The position numbers were made by a program, and so were the translations under genes. This document shows positions 44,001-55,730 of a stretch of DNA of 64,000 bases, in pieces. The notes under the pieces were generated by a model. That model ran no database searches, was not told the origin of the DNA, and saw only the letters and a list, made by a program, of their open reading frames with translations. The DNA is from Moniliella sp. 'wahieum' (Eukaryota > Basidiomycota > Moniliellomycetes > Moniliellales > Moniliellaceae): positions 1,116,001-1,180,000 of the forward strand of contig RSEE01000006.1 of NCBI GenBank assembly GCA_003971905.1, given 5' to 3'. Within the stretch, counting starts at the first letter, position 1; the number at the start of each line of letters is the position of its first letter.

Positions 44001-47000
44001 CCTTTTTGGTCGAAATGGCTTTATTCGCTCCCCGGAGCCCAAAGACATTGCCCCCTTCCTTTTGTACGCCGACGGGCTGGCCAAGGCTCAGGTCGGGGAG
44101 TACCTTGGTGAAGGGGATGCGCATAACATTGCCACCATGCATGCCTTTGTCGACCTGATGAACTTCAAGGGCCTGCATTTCTTGGCTGCCTTGCGCCGTT
44201 TCTTACAGGCTTTCCGTTTGCCTGGCGAGGCGCAGAAGATTGACCGCTTTATGCTCAAGTTTGCTGAGCGGTACGTGATGGGGAACCCAGGCGTCTTTGC
44301 CACCGCCGACACGGCGTATGTGTTTGCCTACTCGATCATCATGCTCAACACAGACGCCCACAATCCCCAAGTGAAAAACCGCATGTCACTCCAAGCGTTC
44401 ATCCGCAACAACCAAGGCATCGATGATGGCAACTCGCTCTCGGAAGACTACCAACGCCAAGTGTATATGAAAGCATTGTGACCAACGAGATTAAGATGAA
44501 GGACGAGATGTCGTTGGCTGTTGTGCCGGCTCCTCCCGCCATCACGGGATTTATTGCTGGTGTGGGACGGGACGCGAACCGGGCGGCGTACGAGCTCCAG
44601 ACGGAAGGTATGGCCAACAACCGAAGCGCTCTTCCGCACCATGGTCCGTGCACGCCGTCGTGCTGGGCCCGAACAACGCGCGGTGGTGGAGCGCTTCTTC
44701 TCTGCTCGCACATGGATCAGTGAAGCCCATGTTCGAGGTTGCTTGGATGCCCATCCTGGCCGGCATTTCGGGGCCGATGCAAGAGACGGGCGATCTGGAG
44801 ATTGTCCAGCTCTGCCTTGATGCGTTTAAAGATGCGATTCACATCTCTTGCCTCTTTGACCTTGAACTGGAGCGCGACGCGTTTGTCACCACCTTGGCCA
44901 AGTTCACCCTGCTCAGCAATTTGGCCGAGATGAAGCCCAAGCACGTGGAGGCGATCAAGTGCTTGCTCGGTATTGCCCAGCGGAGGGAAATTACCTCAAG
45001 GGCTCGTGGCGTGAGCTGCTCAGTGTGTTTCCCAGCTCGAACGGTTCCAGCTCATTAGGGGGTGTGGACGAACGCCAACTTCCCGAGCTAGGCCGCCGCC
45101 GAATTACCACCCCGTCTCGTTCCTCGACAGCGGCAACTCCCTCACCCGCACCTTGTTCAGCACAGCCATCGCTGAGCCCAAACCCTCGCGTCTTCCAACG
45201 GTGGATGTAGTCCAAGCCGGTGCCAGCGCCGAAGTGACCGTGGCAGCGATAAGGTGTTCAGTCAACGCCGCAGCTGTCGGGTACGGCGATTGTCGACTTT
45301 GTCCGAGCGCTTTGTAGTGTGTCGTGGGAAGAGATCCAGTCGAGTGGAATGACCGACTCGCCCCGCCTGTTTTCGCTGCAAAAGTTGGTCGAATTCGTAC
45401 TACAACATGAACCGCATTCGGATGGAGTGGTCCCAGATTTGGTCCATTCTGGGCGAGCACTTTAACAATGTGTTGGTCACCAACCAGCTCGCGTTAGCAC
45501 GTTCGCCGTCGACTCACTCCGTCAGCTGGCCATGAAGTTTTTGGAAAAGGAGGAATTGCCGGGTTTGCCTTCCAGAAAGACTTTCTTCGTCCCTTTTCGT
45601 ACGCGATGCGCCATTCCTGACGTGGAGACGCGGGAAATGGTGATTGACTGCCTTTGGCAGATGGTCCAAGCTCGCTCTGCTAATTTGCGCTCGGGATGGG
45701 CGTCCATTTTCCTCATTCTCTCCGCTGCAGCCCAAGACACATCGGGTACGTGCGGCTGGTCTTGTTTTGCTTTTCTTCGACTGACCCTTCTCGCTTGCCC
45801 AGAAAAAGTCATGTTGCAAGCATTCGAGCTGGCCCAGGGACTCTTCGAATCGCACTTTGTCGACATTCTCTTCACAGCTTTGCTGACTTCACCTCCTGCC
45901 TCGCGGCTTTCTCCCAAAGCAGGGCCCAGCGCGTATCTCTCCAGGCCATTGGTGTGCTGCGCTCGGTCATTCCGGCCATGCAACGTCTTATCAAGTCGGC
46001 AGAAGGGGAGGTTGTGGAGCGTTTGACTGGTGAGGACGCTCAATCGGTGTACTGGTACGCCGTCATGGCTGCGTTCTACGAGATTGTCATGAAGGGCCGA
46101 CCTCGAGGTACGCAGGGTGGCGCTCGACTCGCTGTTTGACATCATCTCCAAGCACAGCCAAGGGTTTGCCCCGCGTTCTGGGACAAAATCATCCATGAAT
46201 TGTGTTTGCCATCTTTGATGTGCACAAGGGACAGAACCTTCCGGCTCAAGAGGACACGACTGTCTGGCTGAGTACGACGATGATCCAAGCGTTGCGGAAT
46301 CTGATCGAGCTGTGGAGTTCGTACTTTGATACTCTCCAGCCCTACTTTGCCGACTTTTGGACTTGCTCGAGACGTGCATTTGCCAGGAGAACGACACGAT
46401 CGCTCGCATTGGCACGAGCAGTTTGCAACAGCTCCTCCAAGACAATGTCGTTCACTTTACCGATACGCAATGGGAGCAGATCGTCGACACAGTCATGCGC
46501 CTGTTTGACGCTACGACAGCCAACCAGCTCTTTGATCCAATGCTCATCTCCACTTCCACCTCTACCCCGCCTGCCGCTACCCAGCAGAGGAAGAAGAGGA
46601 GTCGGGTGCATTCCCGCGTCGCTTGGCTGTTGAGGGTCCAATGGACTCAAACGTCCGCTCACCTCCCCGGAACGGCGCAGGGTGTTCAAGCAAATCATCA
46701 TGCGCTGCGTTCTGCAACTCTTGCTCATCGAGACGGTCAACGAACTGTTGCAAAACGCTGGATTTTACCAGCGCATCCCCCCGCCCAATTGCTTCGTCTG
46801 CTGCGGGCGCTGCAGGACAGCTACTCGTTTGCCAAGCGGTTCAATACGACAAGGACCTGCGAGTGACACTGTGGCGGTTGGGCTTTATGCGCCAACTGCC
46901 CAACTTGCTACGGCAAGAGAGCACAGCTGCCTCGACGTTGGTCTCGCTCTTGCTGCATATGCTGCGCGACGACCGGCCTGGCCATCTGGCCACGCGAGCC

Positions 47001-48086
47001 GAAGTGCTCGGTCGGTTTGTTCCGCTCGGGGAAGAGATCGCAGGCAACTTCCTCACGCTCGACGTGGAGACCCAATCGCGCAACATCAATGCCTGGATGC
47101 CGTCGTGGCGGAAATTTTCACTGGTGTCGCAGCGTTGACGGACGAGGAGCAGGCACCAGCGACCGCGAAGGAATCGATGCCGCGCTCCACGTTTTCCTTT
47201 TTTGCCCCGCGCTTTTCCCTTCGGCAGTGGAGTTGGTCACCAAGCCCGGCCTCTCGCCCGACGTGCTGGCCAGTCTCCGTGCCTTCTTTTACCAGGCCGG
47301 CGTGATCAGCGGCCTGTGCGCCGCCACGCCAAGGCCCCGTCGCGGCCTTGGAAGTTCTTGGACCTCTCGCCTGTCCTCGAGATGCGCGAGCCCTCGCCTT
47401 CGCCCCGACGCCAACTGTCTGCCGCTGTCTCCACGACCGAGGACTCGGCGGTGCTGCAAGACCATGACCCGCAGAGGCCAGATGAAGCAGAAGCGGAAAC
47501 GGAAACAGACGCTGAAGCTGGTAGGACAAGCGGATCAATGTTGGAGGCGAGGTGGCGGAACCGCCTTGCCAATGGCCGCACCCAACTCCTCTGCCCGCTG
47601 AGCCCAGCACGTTTGGTACCCCGTCTCGGCCGCCGTGCCAGGCCCTGGGTTTGAACAGCTGGCGCAGCCCGAGGCAGACGCTCAGCTGGTGACGATTGCC
47701 TCGCCAGAGATGGAGGCAGGCTCGCTCCTCTTGCCCGACAGGCACCGGCCACGGGGCAGGAGGTGGCGCTGCACCCGGACCCCGTTGCTGCGGAGCACGA
47801 GGGTGGCGTGCATGCCGAGGCTGACCGGGCGAAGGGCAGGCTGACGAGGACCCCCAACCCGATGGCGATGGCGATGACGATAGACGATGGCGATGGCCAG
47901 CACCATGATCCTGGGCAGACGGCCGAGGAGAGCGCGCAGCTCCCTGCAGCGCCTCCACCAAGCCCGAGCCCGACGACACGCCGCCCCACTCGAACGCAGT
48001 CGGACGCGCGCATGTCGGAAGAAAAAGAGGAGCTGATCGAGCTCGACTCTAAGCGTGGCGAGAGAAGTACTACAGCGTACTACTAG
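41071..48086 (+). CDS. SEC7: SEC7-type ARF guanine nucleotide exchange factor (BIG family)
   Basis: Activates ARF GTPases at the trans-Golgi for vesicle formation. ATG 41071 opens [20 protein letters not shown] and a Pro/Ala/Ser-rich head. The DCB region starts near 42080 ([20 protein letters not shown]). The HUS region holds [16 protein letters not shown] and [12 protein letters not shown] (about 43460). The SEC7 domain follows at about 43930-44480: [35 protein letters not shown] with the catalytic Glu finger, and [23 protein letters not shown] repeats extend to about 47330 ([20 protein letters not shown]). Introns are clear at 43274-43338 and 45746-45802. More than a dozen frame changes interrupt it. 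The C-terminal end is uncertain: either near 47650 or at the stop 48084 after an acidic tail. Confidence 0.93.
43274..43338 (+). other. SEC7 intron (HUS region)
   Basis: GTATGT donor and TCTGCAG acceptor; splicing joins GLRAFLK to [14 protein letters not shown]. Confidence 0.85.
45746..45802 (+). other. SEC7 intron (HDS region)
   Basis: GTACGT donor and GCCCAG acceptor; splicing joins AAQDTS to [12 protein letters not shown]. Confidence 0.8.
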
Positions 48087-48534
48087 GTCCTGCTAGGTCC
48101 TATTCACGTCCTACGCCCGCGGGGGCTACGCTCCTGCCTTGCCCAGATAAAAGTTGCATACCTCGTTGGAAGAATCTATGTGTTGGTCGCACCCAGCGTG
48201 GGCCGGGGGGGCAGGGGGGTCAGTCGTATTTCTGCGTAGGTTAGGGGCATCCAACGTCCTCGCTTCGCCCTGCGATCGATGGTCGATGGTCGATGGTCGA
48301 TGGCCCAGTACTACGGCACTGTCGGTGTTGCCGCCGACAAGGATGGGGGTGCGAGGGAGGACAGCATGTATACTGCTGGGGTGCGTCGCTCGGTCATCGG
48401 AGGCCTGCCATGACAGAGTCATGCTAGTCATGGGTATAGAGCAACGGGGTGAGAATCTGTCTCGTGAGCAGCCGAAGAAAAACAAAGAACAGACTCCTCT
48501 TCAAGGGGGATCGTAGCATTGTTAGATGCGTACA

Positions 48535-48617
48535 GCCTCGCTATTTCAATCGGTAGAATTTGAGACTCTTAAGAGAGGTCCATCTCACGGTTGTGGGTTC
48601 GAGTCCCACGTGGGGCG
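48535..48617 (+). tRNA. tRNA-Lys (anticodon CUU) with a 10-nt intron
   Basis: Acceptor stem GCCTCGC pairs with GTGGGGC (two G-U pairs) with discriminator G at 48617. Anticodon stem TGAGA (48561-48565) pairs with TCTCA (48583-48587). The loop CTCTTA-A has anticodon CTT at 48568-48570. An intron of 10 nt (48572-48581) sits at the canonical place after position 37. T-arm GTGGG-TTCGAGT-CCCAC is perfect. The D-stem is weak (TTC/GAA). Seven T follow just after the 3' end, fitting an RNA polymerase III terminator. Confidence 0.88.
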
Positions 48618-48618
48618 C

Positions 48619-48625
48619 TTTTTTT
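48619..48625 (+). terminator. Pol III T-run terminator
   Basis: CTTTTTTT directly follows the tRNA 3' end. Confidence 0.75.
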
Positions 48626-48748
48626 CTTCGTCTTTCCTTTCTCTTTTTGGTCGTTTTGTTAGACCAACCGCCGTCGTTGGGTGTTGTTGCTCGGAAGTCT
48701 GCAGCGGGCGAATGGCTGCGATGCTCCGCTAAGACAGCCTGCCCTGGG

Positions 48749-48762
48749 GCGTGACGTCACGC
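48749..48762. promoter_or_regulatory. 14-bp palindrome with CRE core
   Basis: GCGTGACGTCACGC is perfectly symmetric around TGACGTCA, a bZIP-type site. It is far from any start codon found (next is 50339). Confidence 0.4.
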
Positions 48763-50338
48763 ACATGCATGGCTGTGTGTATGACCTGTTGGGTACCTGT
48801 CGAGGATGCAATTTACCGGAACCCCGAAGCGCGGACCCACAGCAGCCGCAAAAACCACCACCCACACTTGTTGCGCCCGACTAATGACCATGACCGGATG
48901 ACCAATGATTAATGAGCCATGGGCAATGTGCAGATGAATAATGCTCGTTGAACTAATGACCGGGACCGGCCGAGCCACCGGACCTAACGCGTAACGGGTC
49001 TGCGACATGTGAGGCCTGAGGCCAGGAAGCGGTCGCGCCCCATCCGCGTATAATAATGGCGCAGCCTACACGTTGCGGAACACAGCGACTGGCGACTTCA
49101 CTGACCCTGGCCCCATTTCAGATCCCGACTTGGCACGTTTTGCAGGCCCACTTGTGCCAAGGCCCAATATCGAGAACGCCCAGCCCATACACACCCAGCA
49201 GAGGCCAACACGTACCCCATCTGGCCTGGAAAGATGGCCAGGTCGCGCGGGCGCTGTACGGGCGTTGTGTGGATCTGGGATCTTGTCTGTGCTCGCCGGA
49301 TATCCACATGTGGACGCGGGATGGGAATAGCACGACGGCCAATGCGAAAGCGCAACCGGTTAGCTAACTGGTGGTGGTTATAGCGGGTAGCGGGTAGCGC
49401 TTAGCGCTTAGCGGGTATGGGCGGGTATCGAGTATCGGTGTAGATGATTGAGATGACTCGATGACTGGTGATTCGGGGACTATGTCGGTTGGGTAGTGCG
49501 TGGGAAAGTAGAACATCGTTCGCGCTTAGACAGAGCACGAGCGGCCGCGCGAGCGCGCGAGCGCGAACGGCTGGTTGTTCCTACGCCGATCTCCGGTGCT
49601 GCCACAGGGCCAGTGTTGGTGGAGTCCCACACCGCACCCTCCTGCCACGTGCCGCCTGTGCTCAGGTGGCAGGAGGTGGCAGGAGGGCAGTCGGGGGAGC
49701 GTGGAGACGCGCCAGGGCAGTCGCCGCCACGGCCGAATGCTTTGCTCTGGGCAGCCAGGGGAGCGCGGCAGAGGGTGGGTGAGATGCATGTGATGGTGGG
49801 AACAGCACACGTGCCCAGGAGCGCCACAGCAGTCGGAACTGCCCCTGTGCGGGGCGGCTCGTACCCACTGGGCAGGCGCCCGTCCAGTGTCCATCGGCGA
49901 CTTGCGTGGTGCGTGTGACATGGGACATGGGACATGGCGAGAAGCGCGGTGGTTACATGTTGCAAGGCGCTGGTTGCACTAGCACTCTAGTCATTAGTTA
50001 CTAGTTACATGCACTGCTGGTGACGGCGGCGATGCTCGCACAGTCGTGTGCTGCCTGGCCACGATCCACACAGGCGGTGTGCCCGTCTGCGTGCGCCCGT
50101 AGCCGTGCCGTCGCAGCTGGGGAGACGCTGTTGGGTGGTGCGTCGCAGCCGCTGCGTCTCCTTCGCCCGCATGTCGCCAGGGCGCTGCCCTGCGACGCCC
50201 CCTGGCAGCCACGGCTGCCTGCATGCAGCAGCAAAACACAGCCGAGCCGCAGCTGCGTTTAAGCCAGCCGCTCTTCTCTTCTCCTCCGCTCCTCTTCTCC
50301 TCTCCCTCCTGTCCTCTCCTGTCCACCCGCCATTGTCC

Positions 50339-52087
50339 ATGTCGGCCCGCTCCCGCTCCGCCTCCACCATTGCCATCTGGCTCCCCACCGAGCCCAGCAG
50401 CGAGGCCGACGAGACCGACGGCGTCCGCGACTCCATCACCCTCCTCAACTCCTCCTCGCCTCCCGCCCACCCGCAGCCCAGATGGTGGAGGCGCTCCCCG
50501 CCCCGGGCTACTCCCGCCTCTCTCTCTTCTCCCGTGGGTCCAGCGACAGCGACGATGAGGCCGAGGAAAAGTCACCCACACTCCCTACCCATGCCCGGCG
50601 CCCACCCCCCTTCCGCCCCTCCCATCTCCACCTCCATCCCCATGCGCATCATCCACCCGTTCTTTGTGTTGGCGCACCGTGTCGGTCGCCCTGTTGTCTT
50701 TAGCTGCAACTACCGTCGTCGCTCGGCATCCTCTCCAGCTCTTCCGCGCCCCACCCTATAATCTCGTTGCGCCTCAGGCCTACGCCCAACTGCTCCACGA
50801 CTTTGTCGACAACGAGCAGCTCTCCCCCAGCCAGGGCAAGCAGTGGGCCCGCCCCATCGCGTCTCACCTCGAACAGCTCTCGGCCGGATGCAAGGCAGGG
50901 AGGATGCCGCCCGCTCCTGCCCGGCCCTGCGCACCGCCAAACCGGTGCCCTACCCCATTGCAGACACCTGCCGGCGGCCATTCCCACCACGATGTTCAGC
51001 TCCGATCGCCTCGCCCCGCCAGCCACGGAGATGGAAGCGTGGAAGGCGACTTGGAGCAACCTTGGATTCGACCCCACCTTCATCACCGACGATATGGCCG
51101 ATGCGTTCGTAACCAGCTACTTTGGTGCCAACACGTCCGAGGTGCCCAGTGCAACGGAAACGCATGGCGTGCGTTGCCACGGGGCGTCCTCCGCGCTGAT
51201 TTTCTCCGCTACATTCTTCTTCTCGTCCAAGGCGGCACATGGGCGGATATGGATGTAACTCCGCTTGCTCATCGTGACAAATGGGCCGAGCCAGACACGC
51301 GATGGATCCCCACCAGGATCGGAGGCATCTCTCGTCAAAGGGCCACTGTCCTCCTGCGGACCTCGCCCCGCCCCGCCAGAGCCCATTCGGCTTGTGGTCG
51401 GGCTGGAGTGCGAACCGTGGACGTACTTTCTCCACAGTGCACGCGGATGGCTCGAATCTCTCCACATCTGCCCATGAACCGACACAGGCAAGTCCAATTT
51501 ACCCAGTGGGCCCTGCACGGCGGCGCGGCCACCCTGTCTTGGTCGATGTACTACGCCGGATGCTCAAGGCCGACACGCTCTACTCGGCCTACCAGGTCCA
51601 ACATGCCCATCGGGTCTCGTACCCCGTCGCGGCCGATGGCGCCCGTCTCGCGCCCGCCCCCAACGCGCATCCGTGGACTGACATTGGCGCCGCGCGGCAA
51701 TGGACCCCTCCCATGCCCCTTTACCCCCGCCTGTCCGAGGGGGAGGCCGACGTGCCCGCGTGGCTGCGCTGGCCTCTGTGGCCATGGATGTGGCCCTGGC
51801 CTCGATTCGGCTGGCATCCTCTCAGCGTGGAGGAGTGGACTGGACCGGCAGTCTGGACCGACTCAGTGGTGAGTTACCTCTATGCCGTTGGTGGCATCCG
51901 TCCCCGTGACCTGTACGGCCTTTCGCATCCGGTCCAAGTGGCCGACGTGCTCATCGCGCCTTCCTCCTGGTTCAATCCGGACCACCGCCGGTGGCACCAG
52001 GCCAAGCTGGTCCACAATTTCCGCGGGTCATGGAAACATGGCGCGGACAGCGTACCGGCTAACCCGCCGCCCAAGCGGTCCCGATGA
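50339..52087 (+). CDS. GT32 mannosyltransferase, OCH1-like
   Basis: A Golgi type II glycosyltransferase likely adding mannose to glycans (alpha-1,6 initiation type or a relative). ATG 50339 opens MSARSRSASTIAIWLPTEPS. A hydrophobic anchor (VSVALLSLAATTVVA) lies near 50675-50720. The catalytic part shows VLRADFLRYILLLVQGGTWA followed by DMDVTPL, the DXD sugar-nucleotide site of family GT32. VVGLECEPWTY and VQFTQWALHGG follow, then WTGPAVWTDSVVSYLYAVGG and LVHNFRGSWKHGADS, typical C-terminal blocks of OCH1-type enzymes. Frame changes occur in the head and near 50900, 51190, 51370, 51480 and 51540. The exact linkage made cannot be told from sequence. Confidence 0.85.
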
Positions 52088-52983
52088 ACTCCGTCAATTT
52101 CGTGGCTCCTGTTTTCATCCCACGAACCGAACGGCTTGGATAAAGCAAGCTTCCGCCTTCCTCCCCGACCCAAGCATGTTTTTTGCGTGTACATCTCTTG
52201 CCTGTTTATGGACTACTTCGTTCCCCCCTCCCTTTTCCTTCCCCCCCCCCGCCCATCCTTGGGACTTTGAACTTTTGCCACAGACAATTTGTACTTCTAT
52301 TGCCTCCCTCCCTTCATTCTACCCTACCGCCCCACCTTGCCCATGATCCACAATGCCTAGTATGGCGTATGCTTTCCGTCTCGGGCCTTTCCCTGTGCGT
52401 GACCTGCATACGCTTAGTATAGCCCCCAGCCATCCTACCGGGCTGGATGAATGATATACGGTAGATATGCCTTACTTTCTCTGCGCGGATCGGGCGGAAA
52501 TGGAGAGTGGGAAGATATTAGGATGCAAACTTAGGAGAGAGTGGTGCCGAATGTGAGCTTTAAAGCAATCGGGTAGCGCCAGTAAGTGACCCCGTGAGCG
52601 AAGGCACAGGAAGCATCGGTTTGGGTATAATAGACTAGCAATCACACGACGAAGAGGAATTGGAGACGGGAGAAGTTGGTGATCCTCTCCTGTTGATGTA
52701 ATTGGGTCCGGGGGTTCCTTCGTTTTCTGTTCGTGGTAATGCCTTCGTACTGCTTGTGGACAGCACGCTCACTTGGCCCTCTCGTTTATAAGCAACCCCC
52801 TTTTAGCAGTTTGCTGGGCTGGCCACCCAGCGGAATTCAGGCGCCCATGCGACTTGAAGCTTGAATATTCAATTGAATCTTCAATCTTGAATCTGCTCTC
52901 TTGACGCCTCGCCTCCGCTCGTCGTACCCGTCCTAGCCCACCCACCTCCACCTGCCTTTCCTCCCTCTCCGCCTGCCTTCCGC
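52088..52983. other. Intergenic region with AT-rich palindromic stretch
   Basis: No gene seen. Near the end, at 52855-52895, a run of related words (TTGAAGCTTGAATATTCAAT, then TTGAATCTTCAATCTTGAAT) forms short inverted repeats about 90 bp before the next start codon. Confidence 0.5.
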
Positions 52984-54682
52984 ATGGTCGCCATCCCCGC
53001 GTCTCAGCTGAGCACCGGCCTTGTCCTGCTGCAGGCCGCTGGCCAGTTCCCACCTGGCGCCGAGGGCCTCGTGCGCGCCCACCTCGCCCTCACGGCCCAA
53101 ACGTATGCCGAGACGCTGCTGCTGCCCACCTGTCTGCACGACGCCAGCCTGGTCGCCGGCACGCGAGCCGCGCTCGCCCTCGTCCACGCCCACAGCATGC
53201 CAATCGACCTCCCTGCCATCCAAGCAGCGCGCTGGCTTGCGCTTGCCGCGCCCACCACCACTGCTGCTGCTGCTGCATCGCGCAAGGTGCTGCCCCGCCT
53301 ACCGTTCTGGGACAAGTCGAGGCGGCCTTGTCCTCGGCCGATGGCACGCCGCTGCCCAACAGGAAGAGCGTGCGCGCGCTCGCGGCCCTCGTGTGGGCGT
53401 GCCAGACAGGATCCGAGGTCTGGACCCCGCTCGAGTGGGGGGAGAAACGGGTCATGTCCCTCGCTGCCCATCTGGTCCGGCTCTACCACCTTGCGCGCCA
53501 GCAGGACGGAGTGGAGGGCCTGGCTTTGGCGTGGGACGTGCTGGAGTGCACCTTGCTCTTATCCGCCCGTGCACCGCCGTACGTGTTGGAGATCCTGGCG
53601 GACCTGCGGGAAGAAGCACATGGACTGCAACATTCGCTTTCTACCTCGGGCCAAGTAGACGAGGACTTGGGCCGCTACCTTCCCCTCTCCTTGGCCCTGG
53701 GTGAGAGTGTAACCCAGTACACCTCCCTCCAACCGTCCCGCTCCCCCCGATCGCCATCACCGCCGCCGTCGCCGCCACCCCCACCGCCTTCCAACGCAAC
53801 AATATCTTTTCTGACGCGGACCTGCTGCGCGCCCAGCGGCTTCGGAGGGACGTGCCCCTGTCGGCGCTGGACGAGGCGAGCAAGAAAGCGATTGTGGCGC
53901 GTGGTTTGGCCGAGAGCGAGGACGAAGAAGAAGGCACGACACTGGGCACGTTTGGTGTCAACCCGTTTGGTCGGGCAGTCGAGGACGGGGGAGGGGACGT
54001 CGTCGTCGGACGAAGAGGCGGTGGTGCCGAAAGAGCCCGTGGAGGAGGACCAAGAGCCAACGGGCTTGTGGAGGCGTCAAAGGGTTGTTCGCGCATCCGA
54101 TCCGCGCGGCGTCAACGAATGGCGCACCCGCGCTCACGATTGGCAAGCTTCCTCGGACGACGAGACGGACTTGCCCGGTCCCAAGGCGCCCATCGCCGCC
54201 GCTTCGGCTACCCCAGCTGGTCCAGCTCCAGCTCCCACCGGCATCCAGCTCGGCGACGAAAAAGTCCTCTTGGCCGCCTATGCCGCCAGTGCCGACCACC
54301 TGTCCAAGGCGGGCCGCGGAACCAAGCCCCGATCTCTCCTCAAGGCCGCCCTCGGCGGCCGATGGGACGATCATCAGATCGAGTCGTGGAGCAGCATGTT
54401 GGGTCGCAACCCTAAAAAGGATGCACTCCTAGCACCCTACCAACGCACCGGCTTGCCCGCTGGCGGCAATCCCAACCTGCGTCTTGGTCCGGGCCAGGGC
54501 AACAGCAACAGCAGCAGCGGCGGCGGGGCACAAACCAAGGGCAAAGCCAAAGCCAACGACGGGGACAAGAAACCTCCCTGTCCGAACGCGAGCGCCGCAA
54601 CAAGGAGCGCAGGGGCAACGTGGCGCGCCAACGCGGCGCCGATCGTAAGGCGGCCAAGACGGGGATGTTCCCAACCACCTAA
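52984..54682 (+). CDS. Probable Cue3/ASCC2-like protein (ribosome quality control)
   Basis: Yeast Cue3 and human ASCC2 belong to the RQT complex that splits collided ribosomes by binding ubiquitin. ATG 52984 opens MVAIPASQLSTGLVLLQAAG. The N-terminal half is helical (VMSLAAHLVRLYHLARQQDG, GLALAWDVLECTLLLSARAP). The C-terminal half resembles the family: NIFSDADLLRAQRLR, WDDHQIESWSSMLGRNPKKD, then a Gly/Asn/Ser stretch and RERRNKERRGNVARQRGADR with stop at 54680. I do not see the CUE ubiquitin-binding domain expected in the middle; a Pro-rich linker takes its place. Frame changes lie near 53310, 53700-53850, 53980 and 54590. The assignment rests on remembered C-terminal motifs and is moderate. 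Confidence 0.5.
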
Positions 54683-55730
54683 ACCTCCACCCTGTTTCGT
54701 TTCCCCTCAACTCCTTGGCCCCTTGGACTCCACTTCCCTCCTACCTACTCACCTACTCCTCGTCCCATGGTGCCTTGTGCTTGGCCCTTCACGCCCCTCA
54801 TTTCATCCTAAGTGTCCTGCCACACCATTCTTTTTCCTAGGATGGCGCCTTTTGGTTTTCTCGAGTCGGCCACTTGCACCCAGCTCGTTGCTGCCAAGTC
54901 GTGCAAGGCTTGAGATGAGGCCCACGAGAAGAATGCAGGTGCGCATGATAGTACCGTAGGCGTGGCATTTTGACGTGTCAATATTGGGTTCAACTTGGCC
55001 GGTGGCTGCCGGGACTCAGAGACCACTACAGGAAGCCCACTGGTGGGTATCACAGCACTGCACGCACTCTTCCTTGTATTTCATTGGGCAGTTGGTGTCC
55101 TCTCTCCAGTGCACCCCACTGCGGCGCTCCTTGCTTCCCTCGCGTAATTTCAACCTCCCTATCGCCAGTCGCCGATCGCCTAACCACCTCTACTGCAGTA
55201 ATTTGCTCCTCGGCAGAGTGCTCGCTTCCATGGCACATGCATCCTGCAGCATCGCCGTCAGACAGCGGTGCAATGGCATGTGCCCGTTGAGAACGCGGGC
55301 GTTATGTGAGCATGACAGAATGCTTCAGCGTATCCCTCCCTCAAGCACACGTAGATCACATCCTCGATCCAATAGGGCCTATATGCCATGCCGGGGCAAC
55401 GTGGGCCTACTCCTACGTTTGCCCATCTTCACTCAAACAGGATGTACTCCGAGCGGGGCTGCAATACAGAACGCGCTCAGGGCGTAAGCAAGGCAAAGAG
55501 GAAAGAGGGAGATTTCGGAAGACCGTGAAGCAAGAAAAATGGATGGGCCAAGACATGGATAATGAACCTGTGTAGTATGGCGGGCGATCGTAAGCTGCGC
55601 ATGGCGCGCACCAGCCGTATCTTTCCCCCCACAAGGGGAAGACGGACGATGCAGTTGTGCATGAGAGCAAAAATAAGGGGAAAAAGGGGAGACTGCAGTA
55701 GATAGGGAAAACGGTAATGTGAGGTCGGGA
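54683..55730. other. Convergent intergenic region, no gene seen
   Basis: Lies between the 3' ends of the Cue3-like and GMC genes. ORFs are short and carry no motifs. Confidence 0.5.

Larger units (their letters stand above)
48618..50338. other. Intergenic region with a 14-bp CRE palindrome and short tandem repeats
   Basis: No convincing gene. It holds the palindrome GCGTGACGTCACGC at 48749-48762, and short repeats of GCGGGTA and GCGCTTA at about 49383-49425. The last 300 bp before the glycosyltransferase are CT-rich leader sequence. A GATGGTC repeat (48284-48302) lies just before the tRNA. Confidence 0.5.
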
